This document shows positions 7,201 through 14,774 of a stretch of 33,480 nt of DNA, piece by piece (position 1 is the first letter of the stretch; each line of letters begins with the position of its first letter). The notes below the pieces were generated by a model that saw nothing but the letters and a program-made list of their open reading frames with translations, searched no databases and was not told where the DNA came from. The position numbers and the translations under genes were made by a program. The DNA lies in NCBI GenBank assembly GCA_027623015.1, contig JAQBVR010000012.1, positions 1-33,480 of the forward strand, given 5' to 3'. The DNA comes from a bacterium. GTDB taxonomy: Bacteria > Patescibacteriota > Gracilibacteria > Peribacterales > Peribacteraceae.

Positions 7201-8115
7201 ATGTCACACAATACGTTCATCCACCATTGCCTAAAGCTTGCCGAAAAGGGCAGGGGAGTGGTTGGCATCAATCCAATGGTAGGTGCCGTACTTGTTCATG
7301 GTGATCAGGTGCTTGCCGAAGGGTGGCATGCAGGCTATGGAAAACCTCACGCTGAGCTAGCACTTTTGCAAAACAATAAACACATTGTCAGTACAGATGA
7401 TGTGCTCTACATCAATCTTGAACCCTGTTGCCATCACGGCAAGACACCACCATGCACGGGTGCGATTATCGCAAATGGTATACGAACTGTTGTTTTTGGT
7501 ATGTATGACCCCAATTCCTTCGTTGCTGGACGGGGGATCGCAACACTACGTGCAGCAGGTATCCATGTGTTAGGCCCTGTACTCCCTGAACTCTGTCGGA
7601 GGCTCAATAGGGGATTCGTCTCACTCCATGAGCAAGGAAGGCCGTTTATCACGCTAAAAAAAGCGAGAACGAAAGATGGAAGGACATCTGGCAAGATCAC
7701 TACACCTGAGCAAGATGAATGGTCGCACCAGTGGTTACGGGGGAAACATGATGCCATCCTTGTAGGCGTCGATACCGTGATAGCAGATGATCCTTCACTA
7801 ACGATTAGGACCCAGGACCAAGGGCTAAAGGACCAAGGGCGCCAACCTCTTCGCATAGTCTTAGATCCCAAGGGGCGTATGCCAAGCGATGCAAAGCTTG
7901 CCTTAGAATTAGCTGATGGAACCATGGTCATCACGAAGAAAGACATACCTTATAGAGACGGGCAGTTTAATCTACAAAAACTCCTGAAGTTCCTTAGCAC
8001 TCCTACAGATGATTTCCACGGCATCGCAAGTATCCTTGTTGAAGGTGGGCAGAGAACATGGGAAAGTTTCCGAAATGCAGGATTTGTGGATGAGGAGGTA
8101 GTTCTTTCTAGGTGA
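7201..8115 (+). CDS. ribD: RibD-like deaminase/reductase, short at the C-terminus
   Basis: Bifunctional riboflavin-pathway enzyme: pyrimidine deaminase then NADPH-dependent reductase. The deaminase domain (about residues 1-145) has INPMVGAVLV, the zinc-site HAE in GKPHAEL and PCCHHGKTPPC. The reductase domain starts near FITLKKARTKDGRTSG and keeps ILVGVDTVIADDPSLT and LVEGGQRTWE. The protein ends at 304 residues just after the VDE motif, about 45-55 residues short of typical RibD. The missing piece is not found in another frame; the downstream DNA is the convergent oxidoreductase gene, whose end overlaps by 8 nt. An upstream TTG at 7147 would add 18 residues read from the heptad repeat, so the ATG is preferred. 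No other riboflavin gene is in the window. Confidence 0.88.
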   Translation: MSHNTFIHHCLKLAEKGRGVVGINPMVGAVLVHGDQVLAEGWHAGYGKPHAELALLQNNKHIVSTDDVLYINLEPCCHHGKTPPCTGAIIANGIRTVVFGMYDPNSFVAGRGIATLRAAGIHVLGPVLPELCRRLNRGFVSLHEQGRPFITLKKARTKDGRTSGKITTPEQDEWSHQWLRGKHDAILVGVDTVIADDPSLTIRTQDQGLKDQGRQPLRIVLDPKGRMPSDAKLALELADGTMVITKKDIPYRDGQFNLQKLLKFLSTPTDDFHGIASILVEGGQRTWESFRNAGFVDEEVVLSR

Positions 8116-8782
8116 ATGCCTTCAGCAGTTTCTCTCCCATCCGCATGATCCTACCCCTAGCTCTATTGGCTAGAGGTGCTTTTCCAGTCCTTTCGTACTC
8201 TGCAACAACTTTAGCAAATACCAGCCCCTTTTCTTCGACTGCAGTAAGCGATGCAGGGCGTTTATCGACGATAAGTCCAAAATTCCCATTTGGGAGTGTG
8301 CATTTTTGCTCGAAGTGATGGCCCATATAGCTCGCCCCAAAGTACTGTAGTGCTTCAGCTATGCAACTCGTGGCTTTCTCCATCATTGCTGTCCATCCGA
8401 TCATAGGGACACCGGCAGTGAAGATTATATAGGAGGGGAGTCCTTTCAGTGTTCCTTTCCGTCGTGTTTCATCGAGAGCAAAGCTGCCCATACGATCGAT
8501 AAGATTTATCAGATGAGCAGGCACACTATAGTTCCAGACTGGTGTAGCGATAACGAGACCATGAGCATTCTCGATGAGTGATTGCACAGCGCAGAAGTCT
8601 TCCTCTTGGTGGCAGACAGATTTGTAAAAGTCGAGAGAGAAGTGCTTGATGTTGAGGTCCTTCAAGTTCTTTGTGTTGATAGAGACGTCACCATGCTTCT
8701 GCATGCCTTTTACGAAAGCATCTTTAAGGTATGCGCAGTTGCTTGGTTCGTTTGTGCCGGCAACGAGTACGAGAATATTTAT
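8108..8782 (-). CDS. NAD(P)H-dependent FMN oxidoreductase (flavodoxin fold), probable ATA start
   Basis: Flavodoxin-like NADPH-dependent FMN reductase family. The first ATG in frame (8704) gives 198 residues and would remove strand beta1 and the FMN phosphate loop. In the same frame upstream the DNA encodes NILVLVAGTNEPSNCAYL, which is exactly the expected N-terminus, preceded by ATA at 8780-8782. No ATG, GTG, TTG or CTG occurs between the upstream in-frame stop and 8704. A TATACT box ends 6 nt before the ATA, so the ATA coincides with the predicted transcription start. Downstream landmarks are VIATPVWNYSVPAHLINLID and IIFTAGVP. With the ATA start the product is 224 residues. Either AUA initiates on a leaderless mRNA or the gene has lost its start. 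Confidence 0.8.
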   Translation of the reverse strand: MNILVLVAGTNEPSNCAYLKDAFVKGMQKHGDVSINTKNLKDLNIKHFSLDFYKSVCHQEEDFCAVQSLIENAHGLVIATPVWNYSVPAHLINLIDRMGSFALDETRRKGTLKGLPSYIIFTAGVPMIGWTAMMEKATSCIAEALQYFGASYMGHHFEQKCTLPNGNFGLIVDKRPASLTAVEEKGLVFAKVVAEYERTGKAPLANRARGRIMRMGEKLLKAFT

Positions 8783-8788
8783 ATATGT

Positions 8789-8816
8789 AGTATAGCGGGT
8801 GTGTCGCTTGCAACAA
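8789..8816 (-). promoter_or_regulatory. Promoter of the FMN oxidoreductase gene
   Basis: On the minus strand TTGTTG (8816-8811) and TATACT (8794-8789) are 16 nt apart. The predicted start of transcription falls on the ATA at 8782. This placement is the main support for the proposed start codon. Confidence 0.55.
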
Positions 8817-8842
8817 TGGGATTTGGATTACAAAATCGAAAG

Positions 8843-8878
8843 AAATAAGAGGAATAAAAGAAATAAGGGAAATAAGGG
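8843..8878. repeat. Four 9-nt tandem repeats
   Basis: AAATAAGAG, GAATAAAAG, AAATAAGGG and AAATAAGGG follow each other without gaps. The array sits upstream of the oxidoreductase promoter, between two divergent genes. The remaining bases up to the nrdJ promoter (8879-9054) show nothing I can identify. Confidence 0.75.
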
Positions 8879-9054
8879 AGGGTCTCTTATTTCTAAATAT
8901 CCAATATATATTCACAACATAGTCAATGTAGTAACGAGCTGCGACTGTTACACTTTTACACTTTACGTAGCGGTATACATTGTGTCTAAGTACTACACCG
9001 TATCACTGCAAAAATATATGTGAATCGGCGAATAGCTAACACATCTTGCAAATA

Positions 9055-9082
9055 TTGACACGTGTTCTTCTGTGTTTATATA
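9055..9082 (+). promoter_or_regulatory. Probable nrdJ promoter
   Basis: A perfect TTGACA at 9055-9060 is followed after 16 nt by TATATA at 9077-9082 (or after 18 nt by TATAAC). Transcription would begin near 9090, giving a leader of about 113 nt that contains both NrdR-like boxes. Confidence 0.55.
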
Positions 9083-9103
9083 ACCGTTGCAAGAAAGACA
9101 GTG

Positions 9104-9151
9104 TATCTATATCTTGTGTACTTGTAGTCCTCGTGCCACTAGATAGTGTGT
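9104..9151 (+). promoter_or_regulatory. Pair of NrdR-box-like operators upstream of nrdJ
   Basis: The cores CTATATCTTG (9107-9116) and CTAGATAGTG (9139-9148) match the NrdR core CwAtATaTwG at 9 and 8 of 10 positions, and both are followed by TGT as in the consensus. They are 32 bp apart, the two- to three-helical-turn spacing typical of paired NrdR boxes. Known NrdR represses ribonucleotide reductase genes when dATP is high. Here the boxes would lie just downstream of the proposed promoter and block elongation or a second promoter. No nrdR gene is in the window. Confidence 0.6.
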
Positions 9152-9202
9152 TTTCCTTGTCTTCTGTCATTAGAACATCATTGTATTTTTCCGCCCCACC
9201 CC

Positions 9203-12200
9203 ATGAACCCTTCTTCTGCAGCGCCAAGCGCCACGTCAGCATCTTCTACAGCATCCCAAAAGCTGAATGCAGAACATAAATCGTCACCAAGTATGGTTGC
9301 AGGTTCTGGTACAGGAAAAGGACTGTCTATTCCTCGAGTATTTACCACTCCAGGAAGTGACCCTCTTGAAGAAGTCACATACGAAAAGCGAACGAGTCGC
9401 ATAGCAAATACAGATGGCTCTGTTGTTTTTGAGATGGAAGGTGCGGAGATCCCAGCAGACTGGAGTCAAGTTGCGACAGACATCATGGTAAGTAAATACT
9501 TTCGCAAAGCAGGCGTGCCACAGTTCAACGATGCTGGAGAAGTAAAGCGAGATGAAACGGGCGAAGTTGTCACAGGTCCAGAACGTTCTGCAAAACAAGT
9601 GATCAGTCGCCTTGCTGGATGTTGGCGTCACTGGGGTCAGCAGTATGGATATTTCGAAACTGCTCCAGATGCACAAGCATTTGAAGATGAGCTTAGCTAC
9701 ATGCTCATTCACCAGATGGCTGCTCCAAACAGTCCACAATGGTTTAACACAGGACTTCACTACTCCTATGGGATCACAGGGCCTGCTCAAGGACACTGCT
9801 ACTGTGACCCAGAAACAGGAGAGCTCAAGAAGAGCACAGATGCGTACACACACCCTCAGCCTCACGCATGTTTTATCCAGTCTGTAAAGGACGACATGGT
9901 AAATGAAGGTGGAATCATGGATCTCTGGGTACGTGAAGCTCGACTATTTAAGTTTGGATCTGGTACAGGAACAAACTTCAGTTACTTGCGTGGCGCTGGC
10001 GAACCCCTCTCAGGTGGAGGAAAAAGCTCTGGTCTTATGAGTTTCCTGAAGATAGGAGATCGTGCAGCTGGTGCTATAAAGTCTGGAGGTACTACTCGTC
10101 GCGCTGCCAAGATGGTCTGCCTAAACCTTGATCATCCAGATATCGAAGAATTTATAAACTGGAAGGTAAACGAAGAGAAGAAGGTTGCTGCTATGGCGCA
10201 AGCTGGGTACGACACTGACTATAACGGCGAAGCATACACTACGGTATCTGGTCAGAACTCCAATAACTCCATACGTATAGAGCACAGCTTTTTCGAATCT
10301 ATAGAGAAGGACAGCGACTGGTGCCTCTACTGGCGTACAGAGCTACGGAAGGCTGAGAAAGAAGGTCGTAAGGCTGAGCCGTGCAAGACGATGAAGGCGC
10401 GCGATCTCTGGGATCAGATTGGTTACGCAGCGTGGTCTTGTGCAGACCCTGGTGTACAGTACGACACGACGATCAATGACTGGCACACATGTCCAAATGA
10501 CGGTCGTATAAACGCTTCAAACCCATGTAGTGAGTATATGTTCCTCGACAACACTGCATGCAACCTTGCGTCTATCAACCTTCTGAAGTTCTTTGATGAC
10601 GAGCACGGCACATTCGCAGTAGAGAAGTATAAGCACGCAGTACGTCTCTGGACTATTGTTTTAGAAGTATCTGTCCTTATGGCACAGTTTCCAAGTGAAG
10701 AGATAGCAGAGCTGAGCTACATCTTCCGTACTCTAGGCCTTGGATTTGCAAACATTGGTGCCATGCTTATGCGCATGGGTATTCCATATGATAGTGAAGA
10801 ATCACGTTCTATTTGTGGAGCTCTTACAGCCATCTTGACTGGGGAGAGTTACGCTACGTCTTCGGAGCTTGCAGAGACACTGGGCGCATTTACAAAGTAC
10901 AACAGCAATAAAGAGCATATGCTTCGTGTTATGCGAAACCACCGTCGTGCTGCATACCACGCACCGAAATCTGAGTATGAACAGCTGAATATAGCACCTA
11001 TCGGTATTGACCAAAACAAATGTCCAGACTACTTGCTTGAGTCTGCCAAAGAATGTTGGGACAGGGCACTTGCAAGTGGGGAGAGGCACGGATACCGCAA
11101 CGCACAGACCACTGTTATCGCACCAACAGGCACCATCGGCTTACTCATGGACTGTGATACTACAGGTGTAGAGCCAGACTTTGCTCTTGTGAAGTTCAAA
11201 AAGCTTGCTGGTGGTGGATACATGAAGATTGCAAATCAGTCTGTGGAGCCAGCACTCAAAAACTTGAAGTACACCGAGGCAGAAGTGCGTGACATCATGA
11301 AGTACGTGATGGGAACACTTAGTCTCGAAGGTGCTCCACACATCAACCGCAATTCCCTTATCGAAAAAGGTTTGACCAATGAGGGCATCGCAAAGATCGA
11401 ACAAAACCTACCTCAAGTCTTCGATCTCTCATTTGCCTTTAACAAATGGACTCTCGGAGAAGACATGATGAAGAAGCTGAAGTTTACTCAGGAGCAAATT
11501 GCCGATGACACACTCAATGTTCTTTCTGCACTTGGATTTACGAAGAAGCAGATGGATGAGGCAAACACTTACGTGTGTGGTCATATGACTGTAGAAGGAG
11601 CACCGCACCTCAAAGATGAGCATTATGCGGTATTTGATTGTGCAAACAAGTGTGGACAAGATGGACAGCGATTCATCGCTGCAGAGGGGCATATCCGCAT
11701 GATGGCAGCAGCACAGCCGTTTATCTCTGGTGCTATCAGCAAGACTATCAATTTACCAAATGAAGCTACAGTAGAAGATATAAAGCAGTGCTACTTTCTT
11801 AGTTGGAAGCTTGGACTCAAAGCAAACGCCTTGTACCGTGATGGATGTAAACTTAGTCAGGCACTCAGCAACAAATCTGACAAAGACGAGAACAAGACTG
11901 AGGAAGAGGCTAAAGAAAAGGTTATTGTAGAAAAGATCGTCATCAAAGAAGTGCCAAGGCGTCGCAAGCTACAAGACGAGCGAATGTCTATAACACATAA
12001 GTTCTCTGTTGCAGGTCACGAAGGATACCTTCATGTTGGTATGTACGACGATGGTTCTCCTGGAGAGATCTTCATCAAGATGAGTAAAGAAGGGTCTACG
12101 CTCTCTGGCGTCATGGATACACTTGCACTAAGCCTCTCTATGAACCTGCAATACGGTGTACCACTCGATGTATTGTGCGACAAGCTTGTACACTTACGTT

Positions 12201-12631
12201 TTGAGCCTATGGGTATGACAACAAACCAAGAGATTCCTATGGTAAAGAGCTTCATGGACTATCTTGGTCGCTGGCTCGCTCTCAAGTTCCTTACAAAGGA
12301 ACAAGCCATGCAGTACCACAACAAAGATCTTGTCGAGAAAGCTTATAGCGAAGGAAGTAAAAGCAAAGATGCATATGCGATGAGACTGTCTGTCATAGAC
12401 GAGGGTGCAACAGCACACATGATAGACCTCGAAGCAGCAGTAGAAGAAAAGACCCACGACGAGATGGAGGAAGCTGCACAGCAAGTAACGACAGTGACCT
12501 CGAAGACACAGGTCGCAAAGAAGCAGGGGTTCACTGGTTCGATCTGTTGCGGCTGTGGAAGCTTACGTATGAAGCGTAATGGATCTTGTGAAGTGTGTCT
12601 CGACTGTGGTGCAACAAGCGGTTGTGGTTAA
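9203..12631 (+). CDS. nrdJ: Adenosylcobalamin-dependent (class II) ribonucleotide reductase
   Basis: Reduces ribonucleotides to deoxyribonucleotides using a cobalamin radical, so it needs no oxygen or separate radical subunit. The 1142-residue chain has the family blocks in order: FGSGTGTNFSYLRG (about residue 250), the NPCSEYMFLDNTACNLASIN active-site loop (about 440-458), the TVIAPTGTIG segment, and a C-terminal TSCPD-type region with GVPLDVLCDKLVHLRFEP. The tail is a cysteine-rich zinc ribbon (CCGCGSLR through CLDCGATSGCG), probably also the redox tail that regenerates the active site. No intein is present. A GTG at 9146 would lie inside an NrdR box and add residues unlike the family; the ATG at 9203 follows CCGCCCCACCCC and has no Shine-Dalgarno. 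Confidence 0.95.
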   Translation: MNPSSAAPSATSASSTASQKLNAEHKSSPSMVAGSGTGKGLSIPRVFTTPGSDPLEEVTYEKRTSRIANTDGSVVFEMEGAEIPADWSQVATDIMVSKYFRKAGVPQFNDAGEVKRDETGEVVTGPERSAKQVISRLAGCWRHWGQQYGYFETAPDAQAFEDELSYMLIHQMAAPNSPQWFNTGLHYSYGITGPAQGHCYCDPETGELKKSTDAYTHPQPHACFIQSVKDDMVNEGGIMDLWVREARLFKFGSGTGTNFSYLRGAGEPLSGGGKSSGLMSFLKIGDRAAGAIKSGGTTRRAAKMVCLNLDHPDIEEFINWKVNEEKKVAAMAQAGYDTDYNGEAYTTVSGQNSNNSIRIEHSFFESIEKDSDWCLYWRTELRKAEKEGRKAEPCKTMKARDLWDQIGYAAWSCADPGVQYDTTINDWHTCPNDGRINASNPCSEYMFLDNTACNLASINLLKFFDDEHGTFAVEKYKHAVRLWTIVLEVSVLMAQFPSEEIAELSYIFRTLGLGFANIGAMLMRMGIPYDSEESRSICGALTAILTGESYATSSELAETLGAFTKYNSNKEHMLRVMRNHRRAAYHAPKSEYEQLNIAPIGIDQNKCPDYLLESAKECWDRALASGERHGYRNAQTTVIAPTGTIGLLMDCDTTGVEPDFALVKFKKLAGGGYMKIANQSVEPALKNLKYTEAEVRDIMKYVMGTLSLEGAPHINRNSLIEKGLTNEGIAKIEQNLPQVFDLSFAFNKWTLGEDMMKKLKFTQEQIADDTLNVLSALGFTKKQMDEANTYVCGHMTVEGAPHLKDEHYAVFDCANKCGQDGQRFIAAEGHIRMMAAAQPFISGAISKTINLPNEATVEDIKQCYFLSWKLGLKANALYRDGCKLSQALSNKSDKDENKTEEEAKEKVIVEKIVIKEVPRRRKLQDERMSITHKFSVAGHEGYLHVGMYDDGSPGEIFIKMSKEGSTLSGVMDTLALSLSMNLQYGVPLDVLCDKLVHLRFEPMGMTTNQEIPMVKSFMDYLGRWLALKFLTKEQAMQYHNKDLVEKAYSEGSKSKDAYAMRLSVIDEGATAHMIDLEAAVEEKTHDEMEEAAQQVTTVTSKTQVAKKQGFTGSICCGCGSLRMKRNGSCEVCLDCGATSGCG

Positions 12632-12633
12632 TC

Positions 12634-12685
12634 CTTCGACGCGCTCCCTCCTTCGCCAAGGATTCGGACGGCGCGCAGGATGACA
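12634..12685. repeat. Imperfect hairpin between nrdJ and the next gene
   Basis: TCCTTCGACGCGCTCC and GGACGGCGCGCAGGAT form an imperfect stem with a loop containing CCTTCGCCAAGG. There is no T run. It may help end the nrdJ transcript; the sequence has the look of a dispersed repeat found in many bacterial intergenic regions. Confidence 0.45.
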
Positions 12686-12693
12686 AATTAGTG

Positions 12694-12699
12694 TATAAT
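12694..12699 (+). promoter_or_regulatory. -10 element directly before an ATG pair
   Basis: A perfect TATAAT ends 4 nt before the ATG at 12704 and 7 nt before a second ATG at 12707. The predicted transcription start falls on these codons, so the mRNA must be leaderless. The upstream hairpin occupies the -35 region. Confidence 0.6.
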
Positions 12700-12703
12700 T
12701 TGA

Positions 12704-13123
12704 ATGATGTGGCTAGACATGCTCCCCAACAACGAAAAGAAAAGGCTTCGCAAACGCATGCGGAGCCCTGAGGCATACCAAGAGTCACGGGAGAAAGTAA
12801 AAAGCCTTGAGGAGATAACCGATGAGGTGGATCAAAACGAACTAATGGCTGATCTACAGTTCGCTCTGGAGACAGAGCCACGTGTGCAAGAGGCACTGAA
12901 ACAGGAGATAGAAAAAGACCTTACAGACGTAGGAATAGAAAACATGGTTGAAGGTGCGCCGTCATCTTCAATGATCGATGCATTGTCTTCTGGTAGTTAC
13001 CAACTTTCTGTGCGGTCAAATGAAAGTACAGGTAGTGAAGAGATGGTCGTCACAGCAGAAGGACATGTGTCAGAGACGCTACCGATGAAAAAAAGTTACA
13101 GTGACAAGTATATTGCCACTTGA
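12704..13123 (+). CDS. Unrecognised small acidic protein
   Basis: I do not recognise this 139-residue protein. Residues 9-30 are strongly basic (KKRLRKRMR), residues 30-85 are acidic and look helical with coiled-coil character, and the C-terminal third is rich in Ser, Thr and Glu and probably disordered. There is no signal peptide, membrane helix or cysteine motif. The start could be either of two adjacent ATG codons; a consensus -10 box just before them supports expression from its own leaderless promoter. It lies between nrdJ and a convergent operon and shows no functional link to either. Confidence 0.65.
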   Translation: MMWLDMLPNNEKKRLRKRMRSPEAYQESREKVKSLEEITDEVDQNELMADLQFALETEPRVQEALKQEIEKDLTDVGIENMVEGAPSSSMIDALSSGSYQLSVRSNESTGSEEMVVTAEGHVSETLPMKKSYSDKYIAT

Positions 13124-13156
13124 AATGTATACATTACATAAATATTCTCAAAACTA

Positions 13157-13191
13157 GTAACGAGTAACCAGTAACGAATAAGAAGTAAAAA
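13157..13191. repeat. Heptad repeat array after the 139-residue gene
   Basis: Units gtaacga, gtaacca, gtaacga, ataagaa, gtaaaaa follow one another. The first three belong to the same family as the arrays before rpsL and rpsG, but here they lie between two convergent genes and precede no start codon. Confidence 0.75.
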
Positions 13192-13300
13192 GTTCAACTA
13201 CATTCCAACGAACAAAATGCCGAAGGCCGATGCAAATAATAAAAATCGCATAGGGGGTGGGGAAAGGGGTGTTATAGTAGTACATCCAAAATAGTTTATT

Positions 13301-13327
13301 CAAGGGTCGAAACGGAAAGAGCCCTTG
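13301..13327 (-). terminator. Possible terminator of the ychF operon
   Basis: CAAGGG (13301-13306) and CCCTTG (13322-13327) form a 6-bp stem with a 15-nt loop about 37 bases past the RNHCP stop. On the minus strand it is followed by an A/T-rich but not T-only stretch, so termination would be inefficient. Confidence 0.35.
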
Positions 13328-13363
13328 CTTGAAAGAAGAAACATGAACACAATAATGTTTCAA

Positions 13364-13669
13364 CTATAAAGATTTCTTACCAGATACGACGGTAATATCA
13401 TCATCTGGAGCAACAGTATTTGGTATCTGCTTGCCACAAGATTCACAAAGGTGGACGATCATCCAGCCCTTCTTTTTGCGGTGATCAACACCAACAGGTT
13501 TCATGAGTCCACCACAGCTTGACTTTCTATCTCCAGGGCCGTCTAGATCTACATGTTTAGAGTAAAGACACACAGGACAGTGGTTACGATAAGAGCCATT
13601 TTCCAGAGGTTGTACATCTGCATTGCAATGGGTACAAGTGAAATGTTCCTGGCGAGCAACGAAGACCAT
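13364..13669 (-). CDS. RNHCP domain protein
   Basis: A 101-residue protein with the signature that names the RNHCP family: RNHCPVCLYSKHVD followed by PGDRKSSCGGLMKPVGV. Cysteine pairs occur in an N-terminal CTHC, in the RNHCPVC segment and in a C-terminal CESCG, so it probably binds zinc. Its biochemical role is not known; the context with ychF hints at a translation-related or stress role, which is inference. The start ATG overlaps the ychF stop as TGATG, a translational-coupling arrangement; a GTG one codon upstream is also possible. Confidence 0.88.
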   Translation of the reverse strand: MVFVARQEHFTCTHCNADVQPLENGSYRNHCPVCLYSKHVDLDGPGDRKSSCGGLMKPVGVDHRKKKGWMIVHLCESCGKQIPNTVAPDDDITVVSGKKSL

Positions 13670-14763
13670 CACACATTAAAACGGAAGTGCATCACATCCC
13701 CATCTGCTACGATGTAGTCTTTTCCTTGTGCTATCATCTTCCCAACTTCCTTTGCTCCTTGCTCACCGTTATTATCGATGAAGTCTTGATATGCGATAGT
13801 CTCTGCTCGAATAAATCCTTTTTCAAAGTCTGTGTGGATGACACCAGCTGCCTGAGGAGCGGTGTAACCTTTGAGGATATTCCATGCACGAACTTCTTGG
13901 ACCCCCGCAGTAAAGTAGGTGATGTAGCCTAGAGCGCGATGCGCAGCTTCGATAAGCTTTGAAAGTCCAGATGATGTCACGCCAAGCTCTTGAAGCATGT
14001 CAGCAGCTTCCTCTGCAGAGAGATCTTGTAAGTCCTCTTCTATCTTTGCAGAGACGAGGATCAGTTGCTCGTTATCACCTAGACCAATACTACTGCGGAT
14101 GGCTTCTAGATTAGCTGTACCCAAATCCCCTTCTGAGATATTCGCCGCATAGATGATTGGCTTACTTGTAAGTAATTGCAGTTGCCTCTCTACGATCTTC
14201 TCTCCATCTGTAAGTGCAACAGTATTTGCCATATCTCCTTCACTCAGTGCCGTGTGAAACTTTTCACACAATGCCAACTCCGCAATCTTTTCTTTGTCAC
14301 CAGAGCGAGCAAGACTTTTTGTTTTATCTATCCTACTTTCGATACTATCGAGATCTGCCAACATCAGCTCTGTTTCAATAGTATCCTTATCTCGTTTTGC
14401 ATCCACGCTTCCATCGACGTGGATAACATTTTCATCGTCAAAGGCACGGACAATGTGACAGAGCGCATCGACTTCACGGATGGCACCCAAGAACTTATTA
14501 CCCAGCCCCTCTCCTTTACTTGCACCTTTTACGAGTCCTGCGATGTCCACAAATTCAATGGATGCAGGAAGTATCTTCTGAGGGTGTACGATCTTTGCTA
14601 GGGCTTGAAGCCGCTCATCAGGAACGTTAACAATACCAACATTGGGATCGATAGTACAAAACGGGTAATTCCCTGCCAGTGCCCCTTTTGATCGTGTAAG
14701 AGCATTAAAGAGCGTAGACTTCCCTACATTTGGCATGCCGATGATTCCTATGCGTAGTGCCAT
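13669..14763 (-). CDS. ychF: Ribosome-associated ATPase YchF/OLA1
   Basis: Obg-family P-loop ATPase that associates with the ribosome and is linked to stress responses. The 364 residues start [23 protein letters not shown] (P loop GMPNVGKS at about 9-16), then [22 protein letters not shown] (G3 region), and end with a TGS-like domain (residues about 280-364) containing [12 protein letters not shown] and KGKDYIV-like segments. The G4 position reads YAANISE rather than NKxD, as expected for an ATP-preferring YchF. It is the middle gene of a minus-strand operon: 11 nt after the membrane protein gene and overlapping the RNHCP gene. Confidence 0.97.
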   Translation of the reverse strand: MALRIGIIGMPNVGKSTLFNALTRSKGALAGNYPFCTIDPNVGIVNVPDERLQALAKIVHPQKILPASIEFVDIAGLVKGASKGEGLGNKFLGAIREVDALCHIVRAFDDENVIHVDGSVDAKRDKDTIETELMLADLDSIESRIDKTKSLARSGDKEKIAELALCEKFHTALSEGDMANTVALTDGEKIVERQLQLLTSKPIIYAANISEGDLGTANLEAIRSSIGLGDNEQLILVSAKIEEDLQDLSAEEAADMLQELGVTSSGLSKLIEAAHRALGYITYFTAGVQEVRAWNILKGYTAPQAAGVIHTDFEKGFIRAETIAYQDFIDNNGEQGAKEVGKMIAQGKDYIVADGDVMHFRFNV

Positions 14764-14774
14764 GAGCGTGCAGG

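Noticed and set aside
8113-8115. UGA read as glycine (Gracilibacteria code), which would extend ribD
   Set aside because: Reading past this TGA gives no RibD-like sequence and soon meets another stop; other genes (ychF, the 139- and 278-residue genes) also end properly at TGA.
8100-8170. Frameshift hiding the rest of ribD
   Set aside because: None of the plus-strand frames downstream resembles the RibD C-terminus; the minus strand codes for the oxidoreductase.
8879-9202. Cobalamin riboswitch upstream of the B12-dependent reductase
   Set aside because: No B12-box-like sequence or its conserved core is visible; the leader is explained better by a promoter and NrdR boxes.
9146-9202. GTG start of nrdJ 19 codons upstream
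   Set aside because: The GTG lies inside an NrdR-like box and the added residues do not look like a protein N-terminus; the ATG at 9203 is adequate.
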